From an uncultured Alphaproteobacteria bacterium (GTDB lineage Bacteria; Pseudomonadota; Alphaproteobacteria; Geminicoccales; Geminicoccaceae): 64,000 nt of DNA. This document shows, one piece after another, positions 1 through 9,222 of the stretch; position 1 is the stretch's first letter; every line of letters begins with the position of its first letter. The notes beneath the pieces are model-generated. The model was not told the DNA's origin. It saw nothing but the letters and a program-made list of their open reading frames with translations, and ran no database searches. The position numbers and the translations under genes are program-made. Location of the stretch: contig CALKJU010000007.1 of the NCBI GenBank assembly GCA_937995535.1, forward strand, positions 62,001-126,000. Direction: 5' to 3'.

Positions 1-2376
1 GCGGAGCTCACGCGGCGGCACGCCTTCGAGGCGGCGCGCGGCGAGCTGCACGTCGCCGACCCGCCGCACACCGCCGTTGGCGCTGCCGCCACCGCTCGCG
101 AGCTTGTGGCGCAGCTCGGCCAGCTCGCGCTCGAGCCGTCGGCGCTCCTCGAGCAGCCCGAGCAGCCGCACCGGCAGCTCCGCGGGGCTCGCCTTCAGCG
201 CGCTCGCCGCGTCGGCGAGCAGCCGCTCCTCGCGGCGGACCTCCTCGAGCGCCGCCTCCCCGGTCAGCGCCTCGATGCGGCGGACGCCCGAGGCGACCGC
301 GGTCTCGGCGACGAGCTTGCAGAAGCCGATATCGCCGGTCCGCTGGACATGGGTACCGCCGCACAGCTCGACCGAGTAGGGCTGTCCGTCGTCGGTGGCG
401 CCCATCGTGACGACGCGCACCTCGTCGCCATACTTCTCGCCGAACAGAGCCATCGCACCGCTGCGGATCGCCGCCTCCCGGTCCATCAGCCGCACCGCCA
501 CTTCGCCGTTCTGGCGGACGAAGCGGTTGACCTCGTCCTCGATCACCACGAGTTCCTCGCCGGCAACCGGCCGGGTGTGGCTGAAGTCGAAGCGCAGCCG
601 GTCGGGGGCGACAAGCGAGCCCTTCTGGGCGACGTGGCCGCCGAGATGGCGACGGAGCGCGGCGTGGAGCAGGTGCGTCGCGGAATGGGCGCGGCGCAGC
701 CGGGCGCGGCGGACCTCGTCGACCTGCAGTTCGATCAGGGCCCCCTTGCGTAGCGGGCCGCCCTCGAGCCGTCCGACGTGGACGTGCAGGTCGCCGAAGA
801 GCTTGCGGGTATCGCGCACCAGCATGACGACGTTGCCGCTGCGGATCGTGCCGGTGTCACCCTGCTGCCCGCCGGACTCGCCGTAGAACGGCGTCTGGTT
901 GGCGACGAGCATCAGCTCGGCGCCGGGCTCGGCCTGCTCGACGCTCCGCCCGTCGACCACCAGCGCCACCGCCTGGCCCTCCGCGCGGGTCGTCGCGTAA
1001 CCGAGGAACTCCGTGGCGCCGACCGCCTCACGGATCTCGAACCAGACCGGCTCGACAGCCGCCGCGCCGGAGCCGCGCCAGCTCGCCCGAGCGGCCTCGC
1101 GCTGCCGCTCCATCGCCCGCTCGAAGCCCTCGACGTCGACGCCGCGGCCCTGCGCGCGCAGCGCATCCTGGGTCAGGTCGAGCGGAAAGCCGTAGGTGTC
1201 GTAGAGCCGGAACGCGGTCTCCCCGGGCAGCGACGCGCCCGGCGGCAGCTCGGCCACGGCCTCGTCCAGCAGGCGCAGGCCACGCTCCAGCGTGCGCCGG
1301 AAGTTGCTCTCCTCGAGCCGCAGCACCTCGGTGACGAGGGGCTCGGCGCGGCGCAGTTCGGGGTAAGCGTCGCCCATTTCGGCGACCAGGGTCGGCACCA
1401 TGCGCCACAGCAGCGGCTCCGCGGCCCCCAGCAGGTGGCCGTGGCGCATGCCGCGGCGCATGATCCGCCGCAGGACGTAGCCGCGTCCCTCGTTGGCCGG
1501 CATGACCCCGTCGGCGAGCAGGAAGGCGCTGGCGCGCAGGTGATCGGCGATCACCTTGTGCGACGGCCGCGCGGTGCCGGCGAACGGCGCCCCGGTCAGC
1601 TCGACGCTGCGGCCGATGAGGCGCTGGAACAGGTCGATCTCGTAATTGTCGTGCCGACCCTGGAGTACCGCCGCGATCCGCTCGATGCCCATGCCGGTGT
1701 CGATCGACGGCCGTGGCAACGGCACCCGGTCGCCCGGGGCGCGCTGCTCGTACTGCATGAAGACGAGGTTCCAGATCTCGATGAAGCGGTCGCCGTCGGC
1801 GTCGGCGCTGCCGGGTGGCCCGCCGGCGATCTCCGGACCGTGATCGTAGAAGATCTCCGAGCAGGGCCCACAGGGGCCAGTGTCACCCATCTGCCAGAAA
1901 TTGTCCGATGTCGCGATCCGGATGATCCGCGCCTCCGGCAGCCCGGCGATCTTCCGCCACAAGACGAAGGCCTCGTCGTCCTCCGAATAGACGGTGACGA
2001 GGAGCCGCTCCGCGGGCAGGCCGTAGACCTCCGTGACGAGCTTCCAGGCCAGCTCGATCGCCGTATCCTTGAAGTAGTCGCCGAACGAGAAGTTGCCGAG
2101 CATCTCGAAGAAGGTGTGATGCCGTGCAGTGTAGCCGACATTGTCGAGGTCGTTATGCTTGCCGCCGGCGCGGACGCACTTCTGCGCCGTCACCGCCCGG
2201 CGGTAGGCGCGCTGCTCCAGCCCGGTGAAGACGTTCTTGAACTGCACCATCCCGGAGTTGGTGAACAGCAGGGTCGGGTCGTTGTGTGGGACGAGCGGCG
2301 AGGACGGCACCGGCTCATGCCCATGGCGCTGGAAATAGTCGATGAAGGTCGAGCGGATCTCGTTGACGGTCGGCAT
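1..2376 (-). CDS. alaS: Alanyl-tRNA synthetase (3' end cut by window edge)
   Basis: This enzyme charges tRNA-Ala with alanine and edits mischarged Ser/Gly. The minus-strand frame opens with ATG at 2376 ([11 protein letters not shown]) and stays open for 792 codons to the window edge, so roughly the last 90 residues of a normal ~880-residue protein lie outside. The N-terminal class II catalytic core is present (GNFSFGDYF, then [16 protein letters not shown]). The editing domain has the zinc ligands HxxxH in [12 protein letters not shown] and CxxxH in ELCGGTHV. A parS palindrome lies about 30 bp upstream of the start. The identification is secure; only the C-terminus is unseen. Confidence 0.97.
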   Translation of the reverse strand, partial: MPTVNEIRSTFIDYFQRHGHEPVPSSPLVPHNDPTLLFTNSGMVQFKNVFTGLEQRAYRRAVTAQKCVRAGGKHNDLDNVGYTARHHTFFEMLGNFSFGDYFKDTAIELAWKLVTEVYGLPAERLLVTVYSEDDEAFVLWRKIAGLPEARIIRIATSDNFWQMGDTGPCGPCSEIFYDHGPEIAGGPPGSADADGDRFIEIWNLVFMQYEQRAPGDRVPLPRPSIDTGMGIERIAAVLQGRHDNYEIDLFQRLIGRSVELTGAPFAGTARPSHKVIADHLRASAFLLADGVMPANEGRGYVLRRIMRRGMRHGHLLGAAEPLLWRMVPTLVAEMGDAYPELRRAEPLVTEVLRLEESNFRRTLERGLRLLDEAVAELPPGASLPGETAFRLYDTYGFPLDLTQDALRAQGRGVDVEGFERAMERQREAARASWRGSGAAAVEPVWFEIREAVGATEFLGYATTRAEGQAVALVVDGRSVEQAEPGAELMLVANQTPFYGESGGQQGDTGTIRSGNVVMLVRDTRKLFGDLHVHVGRLEGGPLRKGALIELQVDEVRRARLRRAHSATHLLHAALRRHLGGHVAQKGSLVAPDRLRFDFSHTRPVAGEELVVIEDEVNRFVRQNGEVAVRLMDREAAIRSGAMALFGEKYGDEVRVVTMGATDDGQPYSVELCGGTHVQRTGDIGFCKLVAETAVASGVRRIEALTGEAALEEVRREERLLADAASALKASPAELPVRLLGLLEERRRLERELAELRHKLASGGGSANGGVRRVGDVQLAARRLEGVPPRELR

Positions 2377-2405
2377 GTCTCTGGTCACGGGCTGAGGCGG
2401 ACCCG

Positions 2406-2419
2406 GTTTCACGTGAAAC
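2406..2419. promoter_or_regulatory. parS site 1 (ParB-binding centromere)
   Basis: The perfect 14-bp palindrome GTTTCACGTGAAAC is the core of the conserved bacterial parS. It sits in the gap upstream of alaS. It is the most distant of three identical copies, about 14 kb from parB. Confidence 0.85.
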
Positions 2420-2544
2420 GTCCCGGCGCGGCGTTATAGGGGTCGGTCGGACGCCGCGCCAGCGCCGGGCAGGCTCGGGTGGCGTGCCGTGCGCGCCACA
2501 CCTATATGGGGAGGCATAGGGCGCAGCCCAGCCGAGGAGAGCCG

Positions 2545-2868
2545 ATGACGACCTTCGAGGACCGCAAGCGCACCGAGGAGAGCAAGTACAAGCACGACGA
2601 GGAGCTGCGCTTCAAGATCCGCAACCGACGTAACCGGCTGTTCGGGCAGTGGATCGCCGAGACCTATCTCGGGATGAGCGGTGAGGCCGCGGCGGCCTAC
2701 GCCAAGGATGTCGTCCTGGCCGACTTCGAGGCCCCTGGCGACGACGACATGATGGGCAAGGTGAAGGCCGATCTCGCTGCAGCGAGCCAGGAGGTGAGCG
2801 ATCACCTGCTGAAGAAGCACCTCGACGAATTCGGCGAGATCGCGAAGCAGCAGGTGATGGCGGAGTGA
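2545..2868 (+). CDS. ATP synthase zeta subunit (DUF1476, F1 inhibitor)
   Basis: A 107-residue, highly charged helical protein of the DUF1476 family. In Paracoccus the homologue is the zeta subunit, which binds F1 and blocks ATP hydrolysis. The inhibitory N-terminus (MTTFEDRKRTEESKYKHD) and the conserved stretch around RNRLFGQW are present. The ATG at 2545 is chosen because GAGGAGA lies just upstream and the family begins MTTF; a longer in-frame start at 2479 would add an unrelated Arg-rich tail. The gene stands alone, divergent from alaS. The F0 genes are about 30 kb away in this window and the F1 genes are not seen. Confidence 0.9.
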   Translation: MTTFEDRKRTEESKYKHDEELRFKIRNRRNRLFGQWIAETYLGMSGEAAAAYAKDVVLADFEAPGDDDMMGKVKADLAAASQEVSDHLLKKHLDEFGEIAKQQVMAE

Positions 2869-2970
2869 CGCGGCGGACCGCCACCGCACCACCGAAGCGC
2901 CCGGAAGCGAAGCGCTCGGAGCCGGCTCGACGCGACGCGCCCCGACCAAGCGGGCAGCCCCCGGGCGAGG

Positions 2971-3954
2971 TTGGCGGACCGCCCGGTCTCGAGCCGACGC
3001 GTTACGGCGACTGGGAGAGGAACGGTCGCGTCACCGATTTCTGAACCGCGGGTTGCCGCGCGTCCGCCCGCACTGGCGCTGGTGCTGATCGCGGCGATCT
3101 CGGTCCTGTGGGGACTCAACTGGCCCGCGATGCGCGTCGCCTCGGTCGAGCTGGGGCCGTGGACCTTTCGGGCAGTGTGCGTGGCGATCGCCGGCCCGGG
3201 GCTGCTTCTGATCGCCGCCATCGGCAAGGAGCCCTGGTGGCCGCGGCGCGCGGCTTGGCCGCGCATCGTGATCCTGGCCCTCTCCGGCGTGACCGGCTGG
3301 CAGCTCCTCTCGGCAATGGCGCTGACGCGGATCGGCGGCGGCGCCGCGGCGATCGTCGGCTACACCATGCCGCTCTGGGCGGCGCTGATCTCGGCGCTGT
3401 GGCTCGGCGAGCGGCTCGACCGGCCGCGCGCCGCGGCGTTGTTGCTCGGCGCCGGCGGCATGCTGGTGCTCTTCCGCGGCGGCCTCGCCGGGCTCGCCGA
3501 AGCGCCACTCGGCGTGCTGCTGATGCTCGGCGCCGCCCTGTGCTGGGCGATCAACACCGTCGCCACGAAGGCTTTCTCCTGGGGGATCGGGGTTGTCGCT
3601 CTGTCCGGCTGGCAGCTCGTCCTGGGTGGTCTCCCGATCCTGCTCGCCTGGCGAATTGCCGAACCGCAGCCCGACCTGTCGGACCTCACAGCGGCCGGCC
3701 TGATCGGGACGCTGTACGCGGCCACGGTCGCCCTGATCTTCTGTTACACCGCGTACATCAAGGTCGTGACGCTCCTGCCCGCGACGGTGGCGGCGATCGC
3801 GACCCTGGCCATTCCGGTGGTCGGCGTTCTCAGCTCGGGGTGGCTGCTCGACGAGACCGTAGGACCCGCCGAGCTCGGTGCCCTTGTCCTCGTGCTGGGC
3901 GCCTTGCTGCTGGCCTTGCTGCCCATGGCGCCATCACGCCCGCATCACGGGTAG
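2971..3954 (+). CDS. EamA/DMT-family transporter
   Basis: A 327-residue inner-membrane protein with about ten hydrophobic helices in two EamA repeats (roughly residues 35-165 and 180-320). It resembles RhaT/YdcZ-type drug/metabolite transporters, and the substrate cannot be told from sequence. Family features include ISVLWGLNWPAMR in helix 1 and GYTMPLWAALISALWLGER. The only plausible start before the first helix is TTG at 2971, with GCGAGG immediately upstream. The first ~30 residues are hydrophilic. The 3' end overlaps the convergent coiled-coil gene by 10 bp. Confidence 0.85.
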   Translation: MADRPVSSRRVTATGRGTVASPISEPRVAARPPALALVLIAAISVLWGLNWPAMRVASVELGPWTFRAVCVAIAGPGLLLIAAIGKEPWWPRRAAWPRIVILALSGVTGWQLLSAMALTRIGGGAAAIVGYTMPLWAALISALWLGERLDRPRAAALLLGAGGMLVLFRGGLAGLAEAPLGVLLMLGAALCWAINTVATKAFSWGIGVVALSGWQLVLGGLPILLAWRIAEPQPDLSDLTAAGLIGTLYAATVALIFCYTAYIKVVTLLPATVAAIATLAIPVVGVLSSGWLLDETVGPAELGALVLVLGALLLALLPMAPSRPHHG

Positions 3955-4679
3955 GCACAGCTCTGCATCGACAGCTCGAGGCGTCCGGGCGCCTTGTCAC
4001 TGGAGCGAGCGAGAAAGCGCAGCTCACGTCCGCCCAGGACGAGAGCATGACCGAGGGGCAGCACGCCGCGGGCCGTCTCGATTGCACCACCGATGGCCGT
4101 GAATCGCAGCTCGACCGGCTGCGTCGGATCGAATCCCGGTCGCAAGGTGCCGTCCTCATCCCGCAGGGCAGCCGCCTGCGCCGTCACCGTGATCTTGTCG
4201 CCGAGGAACGTGGCCGTCTCCAGCGTGCTCGTGCTGAGCGGCGTCCGTGGCTGGAAGCGCTTGATCTCGAGCCTGTCCTCACAGGGTGGCGCGAGCCGCG
4301 CCGCGTCGATCACGAAGGCCAGCCGATCCGGCCCGACGCCGTCGGCGAGCCGTTGCTCGACCAGCCCGAGCAGCCGTGCGGCGTCCCCGCGCAGCACCGC
4401 CGAGTCCCGTTCCTGCTTCGCCCGCGCGGAGCGCGCCACCGCCATTGCGGCGCGCTGCTCGGCCGCCGCCGCCTGCTCAACGGCACGGCGGCTCGCCTCG
4501 CGTGCCACGGCGAGATCGCGGCGCAGTCGTTCGGCCTCCATCGCGTAGCGCGAGGCGGCCACCTGATAGGCCAAGGCGGCACTGGCCGCGGCGACCGCCG
4601 CGAACGCCGCCGCGACGAGTAGCCAACGCATGCCGCGAGCCGGTCCGCGGCGCATCCGGCGCCCGGCCAACGACGCCAT
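3945..4679 (-). CDS. Membrane-anchored coiled-coil protein, unknown function
   Basis: I do not recognise this 244-residue protein. It has a short basic N-terminus, one transmembrane helix (about residues 18-40), then a long Ala/Glu/Arg-rich coiled coil (about 45-110). A compact C-terminal domain ends in a Cys-containing tail (MQSCAYP). The topology suggests a single-span protein with a large periplasmic part. The start is fixed by a strong AGGAGG seven bases before ATG 4679. It lies 20 bp after the PSRP stop on the same strand and is probably co-transcribed with it. Confidence 0.6.
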   Translation of the reverse strand: MASLAGRRMRRGPARGMRWLLVAAAFAAVAAASAALAYQVAASRYAMEAERLRRDLAVAREASRRAVEQAAAAEQRAAMAVARSARAKQERDSAVLRGDAARLLGLVEQRLADGVGPDRLAFVIDAARLAPPCEDRLEIKRFQPRTPLSTSTLETATFLGDKITVTAQAAALRDEDGTLRPGFDPTQPVELRFTAIGGAIETARGVLPLGHALVLGGRELRFLARSSDKAPGRLELSMQSCAYP

Positions 4680-4699
4680 CGGTAAACCTCCTGCCGCGC

Positions 4700-5602
4700 T
4701 CAGCCCGCGTCGTCGGCGTGGGCGGCAAGCGGCAAGCCAGCGCCCAGCGCGCCGAGCTCCGGGTGCCGACGGGCTTGAAGCTTCTGATAGATCGCGGCCG
4801 CCGTTTCCTCAACCGATCGTTTCGTCACGTCGATCTCGTCCCAGCCCTTTCGCGCGAACAGCCGCCTCGCGAACAGCAGCTCCTGGCGGATGCGCTCGAT
4901 ATCCGCATAGTCGCCGCCATAACGTGCTCCCTCACCGTCGCCTTCGTCAGCCCCGAGGCCGAGCATCTTCTGCCGGTTCCGGCGGATCTGGACCAGCGCC
5001 TCGGGATTGATGGTCAGCCCCACCACGAGCGGCTTCGAGAGGCGCTCCAGGTGGGGAAGCTGCGGCATGTCCGGGACGATCGGCACGTTGCCGGCGCGGA
5101 CGCCGCGATTGGCGAGGTAGACGCAGGTCGGCGTCTTCGACGTTCGTGACACACCGACCAGCACCACATCGGCCTCTTCGAGCTCCTCGACGAACTGCCC
5201 GTCGTCGTGGCGCATTGCGAAGTTCATCGCCGCGATGCGCGAGAAATACTCGTCGTCCATGGCGTGCTGACGGCCGATCTTGGGCCGTCCGGCGGAGCCC
5301 ACCAAGGTCGTCAGTGCCTGCATGACGCTGTCCAGCACGGGAACGCAGGGCACGTTGAGAGCCCGGCAGCGTTCCTGCAGAAGATGGCGCAGCTCCGGGG
5401 ACATCAGAGTGTACACGACCAGTCCCGGCAGCGCCTCCACGATGCCGACGATCTTCTCCAGCTGCGCCGCGGTCCGGACGAAGAACCAGACATGCTCGAC
5501 CGGGACCACGTCATCGAACTGCGATACCGCGGCGCGCGCCACCGTCGTCACGGTCTCGCCGGTCGAGTCCGAGATCAGGTGCATGTGCAGCCGCAACGGC
5601 AT
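4700..5602 (-). CDS. PEP synthase / pyruvate,phosphate dikinase regulatory protein (DUF299)
   Basis: This bifunctional ADP-dependent kinase / Pi-dependent pyrophosphorylase switches PEP synthase or pyruvate,phosphate dikinase off and on. The N-terminus has the family signature HLISDSTGET, and the nucleotide-binding loop is GVSRTSKTPTCVYLANRG. From ATG 5602 the product is 300 residues, near family length (~275-280) with a short C-terminal extension. The frame stays open upstream to 5878, but that part is low-complexity and unlike the family. It is divergent from hemE. This is the homologue of RP001 (UPF0085), which flanks the Caulobacter origin opposite hemE. Confidence 0.93.
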   Translation of the reverse strand: MPLRLHMHLISDSTGETVTTVARAAVSQFDDVVPVEHVWFFVRTAAQLEKIVGIVEALPGLVVYTLMSPELRHLLQERCRALNVPCVPVLDSVMQALTTLVGSAGRPKIGRQHAMDDEYFSRIAAMNFAMRHDDGQFVEELEEADVVLVGVSRTSKTPTCVYLANRGVRAGNVPIVPDMPQLPHLERLSKPLVVGLTINPEALVQIRRNRQKMLGLGADEGDGEGARYGGDYADIERIRQELLFARRLFARKGWDEIDVTKRSVEETAAAIYQKLQARRHPELGALGAGLPLAAHADDAG

Positions 5603-6019
5603 CGGTTCCGCCGAACTCTGGGGAAAGCCACGGTCGAGCGCTGGGGAGATCGGCTTTCGAGTGATCAGCCCGCCAGCGCTCCCATGTTTTCCCGCCGCCA
5701 CCCGTCGCGCAAGCGCCTTCACCAGCCAACGGTCCCGAGACCCTTGCCCGACCGCGATCGACCCTCCTCCGTCCCCGCTCGCTCCACACCGACCGCTGCT
5801 GGGTGGCGCGAGGTCACGACGCTGCGATCCTGCCTTTCCCCAGGGGGTCACGGGTGACCCGATCGGACAAGCCGGCACCTAGCTCGGCAGGGGACAGCCG
5901 GTGGACAACCGATGATCCCCGCTCTTCACGGCGCTACATCCTTCCTCATCCTTCTTTTCGTTCTCTCCGGACGAGGAAGAGGATATGGGCGGAGCGAGCC
6001 GGTCGCTGGAACGGAACGG
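5603..6019. other. Divergent PSRP/hemE gap; candidate replication origin region
   Basis: A 417-bp gap between two divergent genes in which I find no credible coding sequence. In Caulobacter crescentus and Rickettsia the origin lies between hemE and the RP001/UPF0085 gene, the same pair as here. Sequence support is limited. A DnaA-box-like TTGTCCACC is on the minus strand at 5900-5908 (two mismatches from TTATCCACA). A pyrimidine-rich, comparatively AT-rich tract lies at about 5937-5970. There is no exact consensus box. The gap must also hold the promoters of both genes. Calling it oriC is inference from synteny. Confidence 0.35.
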
Positions 6020-7048
6020 ATGACCAAGCCGCTGCTGCGTGCCCTTGCCGGGGAAGTGGTGCCCCGACCACCTGTCTGGCTGATGCGGCAGGCCGGCCGC
6101 TACCTGCCAGAGTACCGTGAGGTTCGCGCCTCAGCGCGCGACTTCCTGGAGTTCTGCTACAGCCCCGAGCTTGCGGTGGAGGTGACGCTGCAACCGCTCC
6201 GTCGCTTCCGCCTGGATGCGGCGATCCTCTTCTCCGACATCCTGGTCGTGCCAGACGCACTTGGCGTGCCGGTGCGCTTCGTCGAGGGCGAGGGACCGCG
6301 TCTGGAGCCGGTCCGAGATGCTGGGAGTCTCGAGCGTCTCGACGATGCGAGGTTTCACCACCATCTGCAGCCGGTCTATGAGACCATCCGGCGTTTGCGG
6401 GCAGCTTTGTCGCCGCACGTGGCGTTGATCGGCTTCGCCGGCGCGCCCTGGACCCTCGCGGCCTATGTGGTCGAGGGACAGGGGTCGAAGGAGTTCCTTG
6501 CCGCCCGCACACTCGCGCGACAGCGGCCGGACCTGTTTGCGCGCTTGATCGAGCGGTTGACCCAGGCGGTGATCGCGTTCCTCGACGGGCAGATCCAAGC
6601 TGGCGTCGAGGTCGTGCAGCTGTTCGACAGTTGGGCCGGGGTGCTGCCACCGGCGGAACGGCGACTGTGGTGCACCGAGCCCACCGCGCGAATCGTGCGC
6701 GAACTGCGGCGGCGTCACCCGTCGATCCCGATCATCTGCTTCCCGCGTGGCATCGGTGCGGCCTATGCCGAGTACACGGCGATGGTCTCGCCGGATGGGC
6801 TCGGGCTGGACACCGCCGTGCCGATCGAGTGGGCAACCGCCGCGCTGCCTGCCCGCGTTTGCCTGCAGGGCAATCTCGACCCGGTGGTGCTGCTCGAGGG
6901 CGGGACGGCGATGCTGGCCGAGGCCGACGCGATCCTCACCGCCCGACGCGACCGGCCGCACATCTTCAACCTCGGGCACGGCGTCCTGCCGATGACCGAT
7001 CCGGCGGCCGTCGGCCGCTTGGTCGACCACTTGCAAACACGCGAGTGA
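6020..7048 (+). CDS. hemE: Uroporphyrinogen decarboxylase
   Basis: This enzyme removes the four acetate carboxyl groups of uroporphyrinogen III to give coproporphyrinogen III in haem synthesis. The 342-residue product has the N-terminal signature PPVWLMRQAGRYLPEYR and the active-site segment around FSDILVVPDALG. It also has GFAGAPWTLAAYVVEGQGS and the C-terminal FNLGHGVLP. ATG 6020 matches the family start; the frame is open further upstream but encodes nothing like the family. It is the first gene of a hemE-hemJ-rho series on the plus strand. Confidence 0.97.
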   Translation: MTKPLLRALAGEVVPRPPVWLMRQAGRYLPEYREVRASARDFLEFCYSPELAVEVTLQPLRRFRLDAAILFSDILVVPDALGVPVRFVEGEGPRLEPVRDAGSLERLDDARFHHHLQPVYETIRRLRAALSPHVALIGFAGAPWTLAAYVVEGQGSKEFLAARTLARQRPDLFARLIERLTQAVIAFLDGQIQAGVEVVQLFDSWAGVLPPAERRLWCTEPTARIVRELRRRHPSIPIICFPRGIGAAYAEYTAMVSPDGLGLDTAVPIEWATAALPARVCLQGNLDPVVLLEGGTAMLAEADAILTARRDRPHIFNLGHGVLPMTDPAAVGRLVDHLQTRE

Positions 7049-7196
7049 TGCGCCAAATAGTGGGTGTCGGGGTTAAGCGCCCTGCAGCCCGTTCATTCCC
7101 AAGCCTGTCGATCCTCGGTCGGCGACGGCGCGAGCGCCGGCCCGCTACTCCGGCGATCCGACCCGGCTTGGTGCTCCGTCGTCGCGGACATGCGGT

Positions 7197-7628
7197 TTGA
7201 CCGATTGGGCTCTCTGGCTGAAAGCCTTCCATGTGATGGCATTCGCTGCCTGGATGGCGGCAATGTGGTATCTTCCCCGACTGCTCGTCTATCACAGCGA
7301 TGCGCCGGTCGGCGGCGAGGCATCGGAACGGTTCAAGCTGATGGAGCGCCGTCTGTTGCGGGCAATCGGTACGCCGGCGATGGTCGCGACCTTCGTGTTC
7401 GGTGTATTGGCTGCGACAGCGCTTGGTCAGTGGCGCGACGGATGGCTGCACGCAAAGCTCGTGCTGGTGCTGGCCATGGCAGCGTGTCACGGGGTCCTTG
7501 CGGCCGACGTCCGACGGTTCGCGGGCGACGCACGTCCGCACAGCGCCCGATGGTACCGGGTGTTCAACGAGGTGCCGACCGTGCTGTTCATTGCCATCGT
7601 TCTCCTGGCGGTGCTCAAGCCGTTCTGA
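7197..7628 (+). CDS. hemJ: HemJ protoporphyrinogen oxidase (UPF0093)
   Basis: A 143-residue membrane protein with four predicted helices. It oxidises protoporphyrinogen IX in bacteria that lack HemG/HemY. The family N-terminus WLKAFHVMAFAAWMAAMWYLPRL includes the conserved His and an Arg after the first helix. The C-terminal part reads FNEVPTVLFIAIVLLAVLKP. No in-frame ATG or GTG precedes the conserved region, so TTG 7197 is the start. It lies 148 bp after hemE and 45 bp before rho. In many relatives hemH sits in the hemE-hemJ gap; here the gap is too short and holds nothing I recognise. Confidence 0.9.
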   Translation: MTDWALWLKAFHVMAFAAWMAAMWYLPRLLVYHSDAPVGGEASERFKLMERRLLRAIGTPAMVATFVFGVLAATALGQWRDGWLHAKLVLVLAMAACHGVLAADVRRFAGDARPHSARWYRVFNEVPTVLFIAIVLLAVLKPF

Positions 7629-7673
7629 GGCGGGGCCACGGCACAAGTCGGGTCAGCAGAAAGTGAGCGCGAC

Positions 7674-9194
7674 GTGAGCGACGTCACCGATATTCCCGAG
7701 CCAGGTGCTGAGCTGGACACCGATCAGCCACCGATCGGCTATCCGCCGCGTCGGCGGCGTTCGCGCCTGCGCGGAGCACGGGGGGAGTTGGCGCGCAGCG
7801 AGAGCGCACGTGCGGAGCCCGGCGCCGCGGAGGGCGGTCGTGTGCCGGCGCCGCGTCCCGATCCCTCTGCTGAGCTGTTTCTCTTCGAGCCTGGGCAGCC
7901 CGACGGTGAGCCGGCCGCCCCGAGCGGACCCCCGCTGCCGGCGATCAACCTCACCGAGCTCAAGCGTCGCTCACCCGCCGAGCTATTGAAGCTCGCCGAG
8001 GATCTCGGCATCGACGCGCCGAGCTCGCTGAAGAAGGGCGACCTCGTTTTCGCCATCCTGAAACGGCTGTCCGAGACCGACGTACCGATCAGCTGCGACG
8101 GGGTGCTGGAGATCCTCCAGGACGGTTTCGGGTTCCTCCGCTCGCCGGACGTGAACTATGTCGCGGGACCGGACGACATCTATGTCAGCCCGTCACAGAT
8201 CCGCCGCTTCGGACTCCGCACCGGCGACGTCGTGCATGGGCAAGTCCGGCCGCCGAAGGAAGGCGAGCGCTATTTCGCCTTGCTGCGCGCCAACACGATC
8301 AACTTCGACCCGCCGGAGGTCGCCCGGCATCGCGTCCACTTCGACAACCTGACGCCCTACTATCCGACCCAGAAGCTCAATCTCGAGGTCGTCGGACAGA
8401 AAGATCCGAGCACCCGCATCATCGAAATCGTGGCACCGCTCGGGAAGGGCCAGCGGGCGCTGATCGTGGCCCAGCCGCGGACCGGCAAGACCGTGCTGAT
8501 GCAGAACATCGCGCACAGCATCATGGCCAATCATCCCGAGGTGTTCCTCATTGTGCTGCTCATCGACGAGCGGCCGGAAGAGGTCACCGACATGCAGCGC
8601 ACGGTGCGCGGTGAAGTGGTGAGCTCGACTTTCGACGAGCCGGCGACACGCCATGTCCAGGTCGCCGAGATGGTCATCGAGAAGGCCAAGCGGCTCGTCG
8701 AGCACGGCAAGGACGTAGTCATCCTGCTGGATTCGATCACGCGGCTCGCGCGCGCCTACAATACGGTCGTGCCGAGCTCGGGCAAGGTCCTGACCGGCGG
8801 CGTCGACGCCAACGCCCTGCAGCGTCCGAAGCGGTTCTTCGGTGCCGCGCGGAATATCGAGGACGGTGGCTCGCTGACGATCATCGCCACTGCGCTGATC
8901 GACACCGGCTCGCGGATGGACGAGGTGATCTTCGAGGAGTTCAAGGGGACCGGCAACTCGGAGATCGTGCTCGACCGCCGGGTCGCCGACAAGCGCGTCT
9001 TCCCCGCGATCGACATCAACAAGTCCGGAACGCGCAAGGAGGAGCTTCTGGTCGACAAGGCGACCCTGTCGCGGATGTGGGTGCTGCGGCGCATCCTCAA
9101 CCCGATGGGCACCATCGACGCGATGGAGTTTCTCCTCGACAAGATGAAGTATGCGAAGACCAATGACGATTTCTGGGGCTCGATGAACAGCTAG
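7674..9194 (+). CDS. rho: Transcription termination factor Rho with N-terminal extension
   Basis: A hexameric RNA helicase that terminates transcription. The classical Rho begins at about residue 85 ([19 protein letters not shown]). It has the RNA-binding cold-shock-like domain, Walker A AQPRTGKT, Walker [17 protein letters not shown] and the C-terminal YAKTNDDFW. The 506-residue product starts at GTG 7674. It carries an extra ~80-residue head that is Arg/Pro/Ala-rich and looks disordered. A shorter start nearer the classical N-terminus cannot be excluded, but I see no in-frame ATG just before it. It is last in the hemE-hemJ-rho series. Confidence 0.96.
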   Translation: MSDVTDIPEPGAELDTDQPPIGYPPRRRRSRLRGARGELARSESARAEPGAAEGGRVPAPRPDPSAELFLFEPGQPDGEPAAPSGPPLPAINLTELKRRSPAELLKLAEDLGIDAPSSLKKGDLVFAILKRLSETDVPISCDGVLEILQDGFGFLRSPDVNYVAGPDDIYVSPSQIRRFGLRTGDVVHGQVRPPKEGERYFALLRANTINFDPPEVARHRVHFDNLTPYYPTQKLNLEVVGQKDPSTRIIEIVAPLGKGQRALIVAQPRTGKTVLMQNIAHSIMANHPEVFLIVLLIDERPEEVTDMQRTVRGEVVSSTFDEPATRHVQVAEMVIEKAKRLVEHGKDVVILLDSITRLARAYNTVVPSSGKVLTGGVDANALQRPKRFFGAARNIEDGGSLTIIATALIDTGSRMDEVIFEEFKGTGNSEIVLDRRVADKRVFPAIDINKSGTRKEELLVDKATLSRMWVLRRILNPMGTIDAMEFLLDKMKYAKTNDDFWGSMNS

Positions 9195-9222
9195 CCGATC
9201 CGCTCGCCGCCGGCGGCGGGCG

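Noticed and set aside
778-2439. 553-residue plus-strand open frame opposite alaS
   Set aside because: Composition is Arg/Ala/His-rich with no family motif, while the opposite strand encodes a complete AlaRS with catalytic and zinc motifs.
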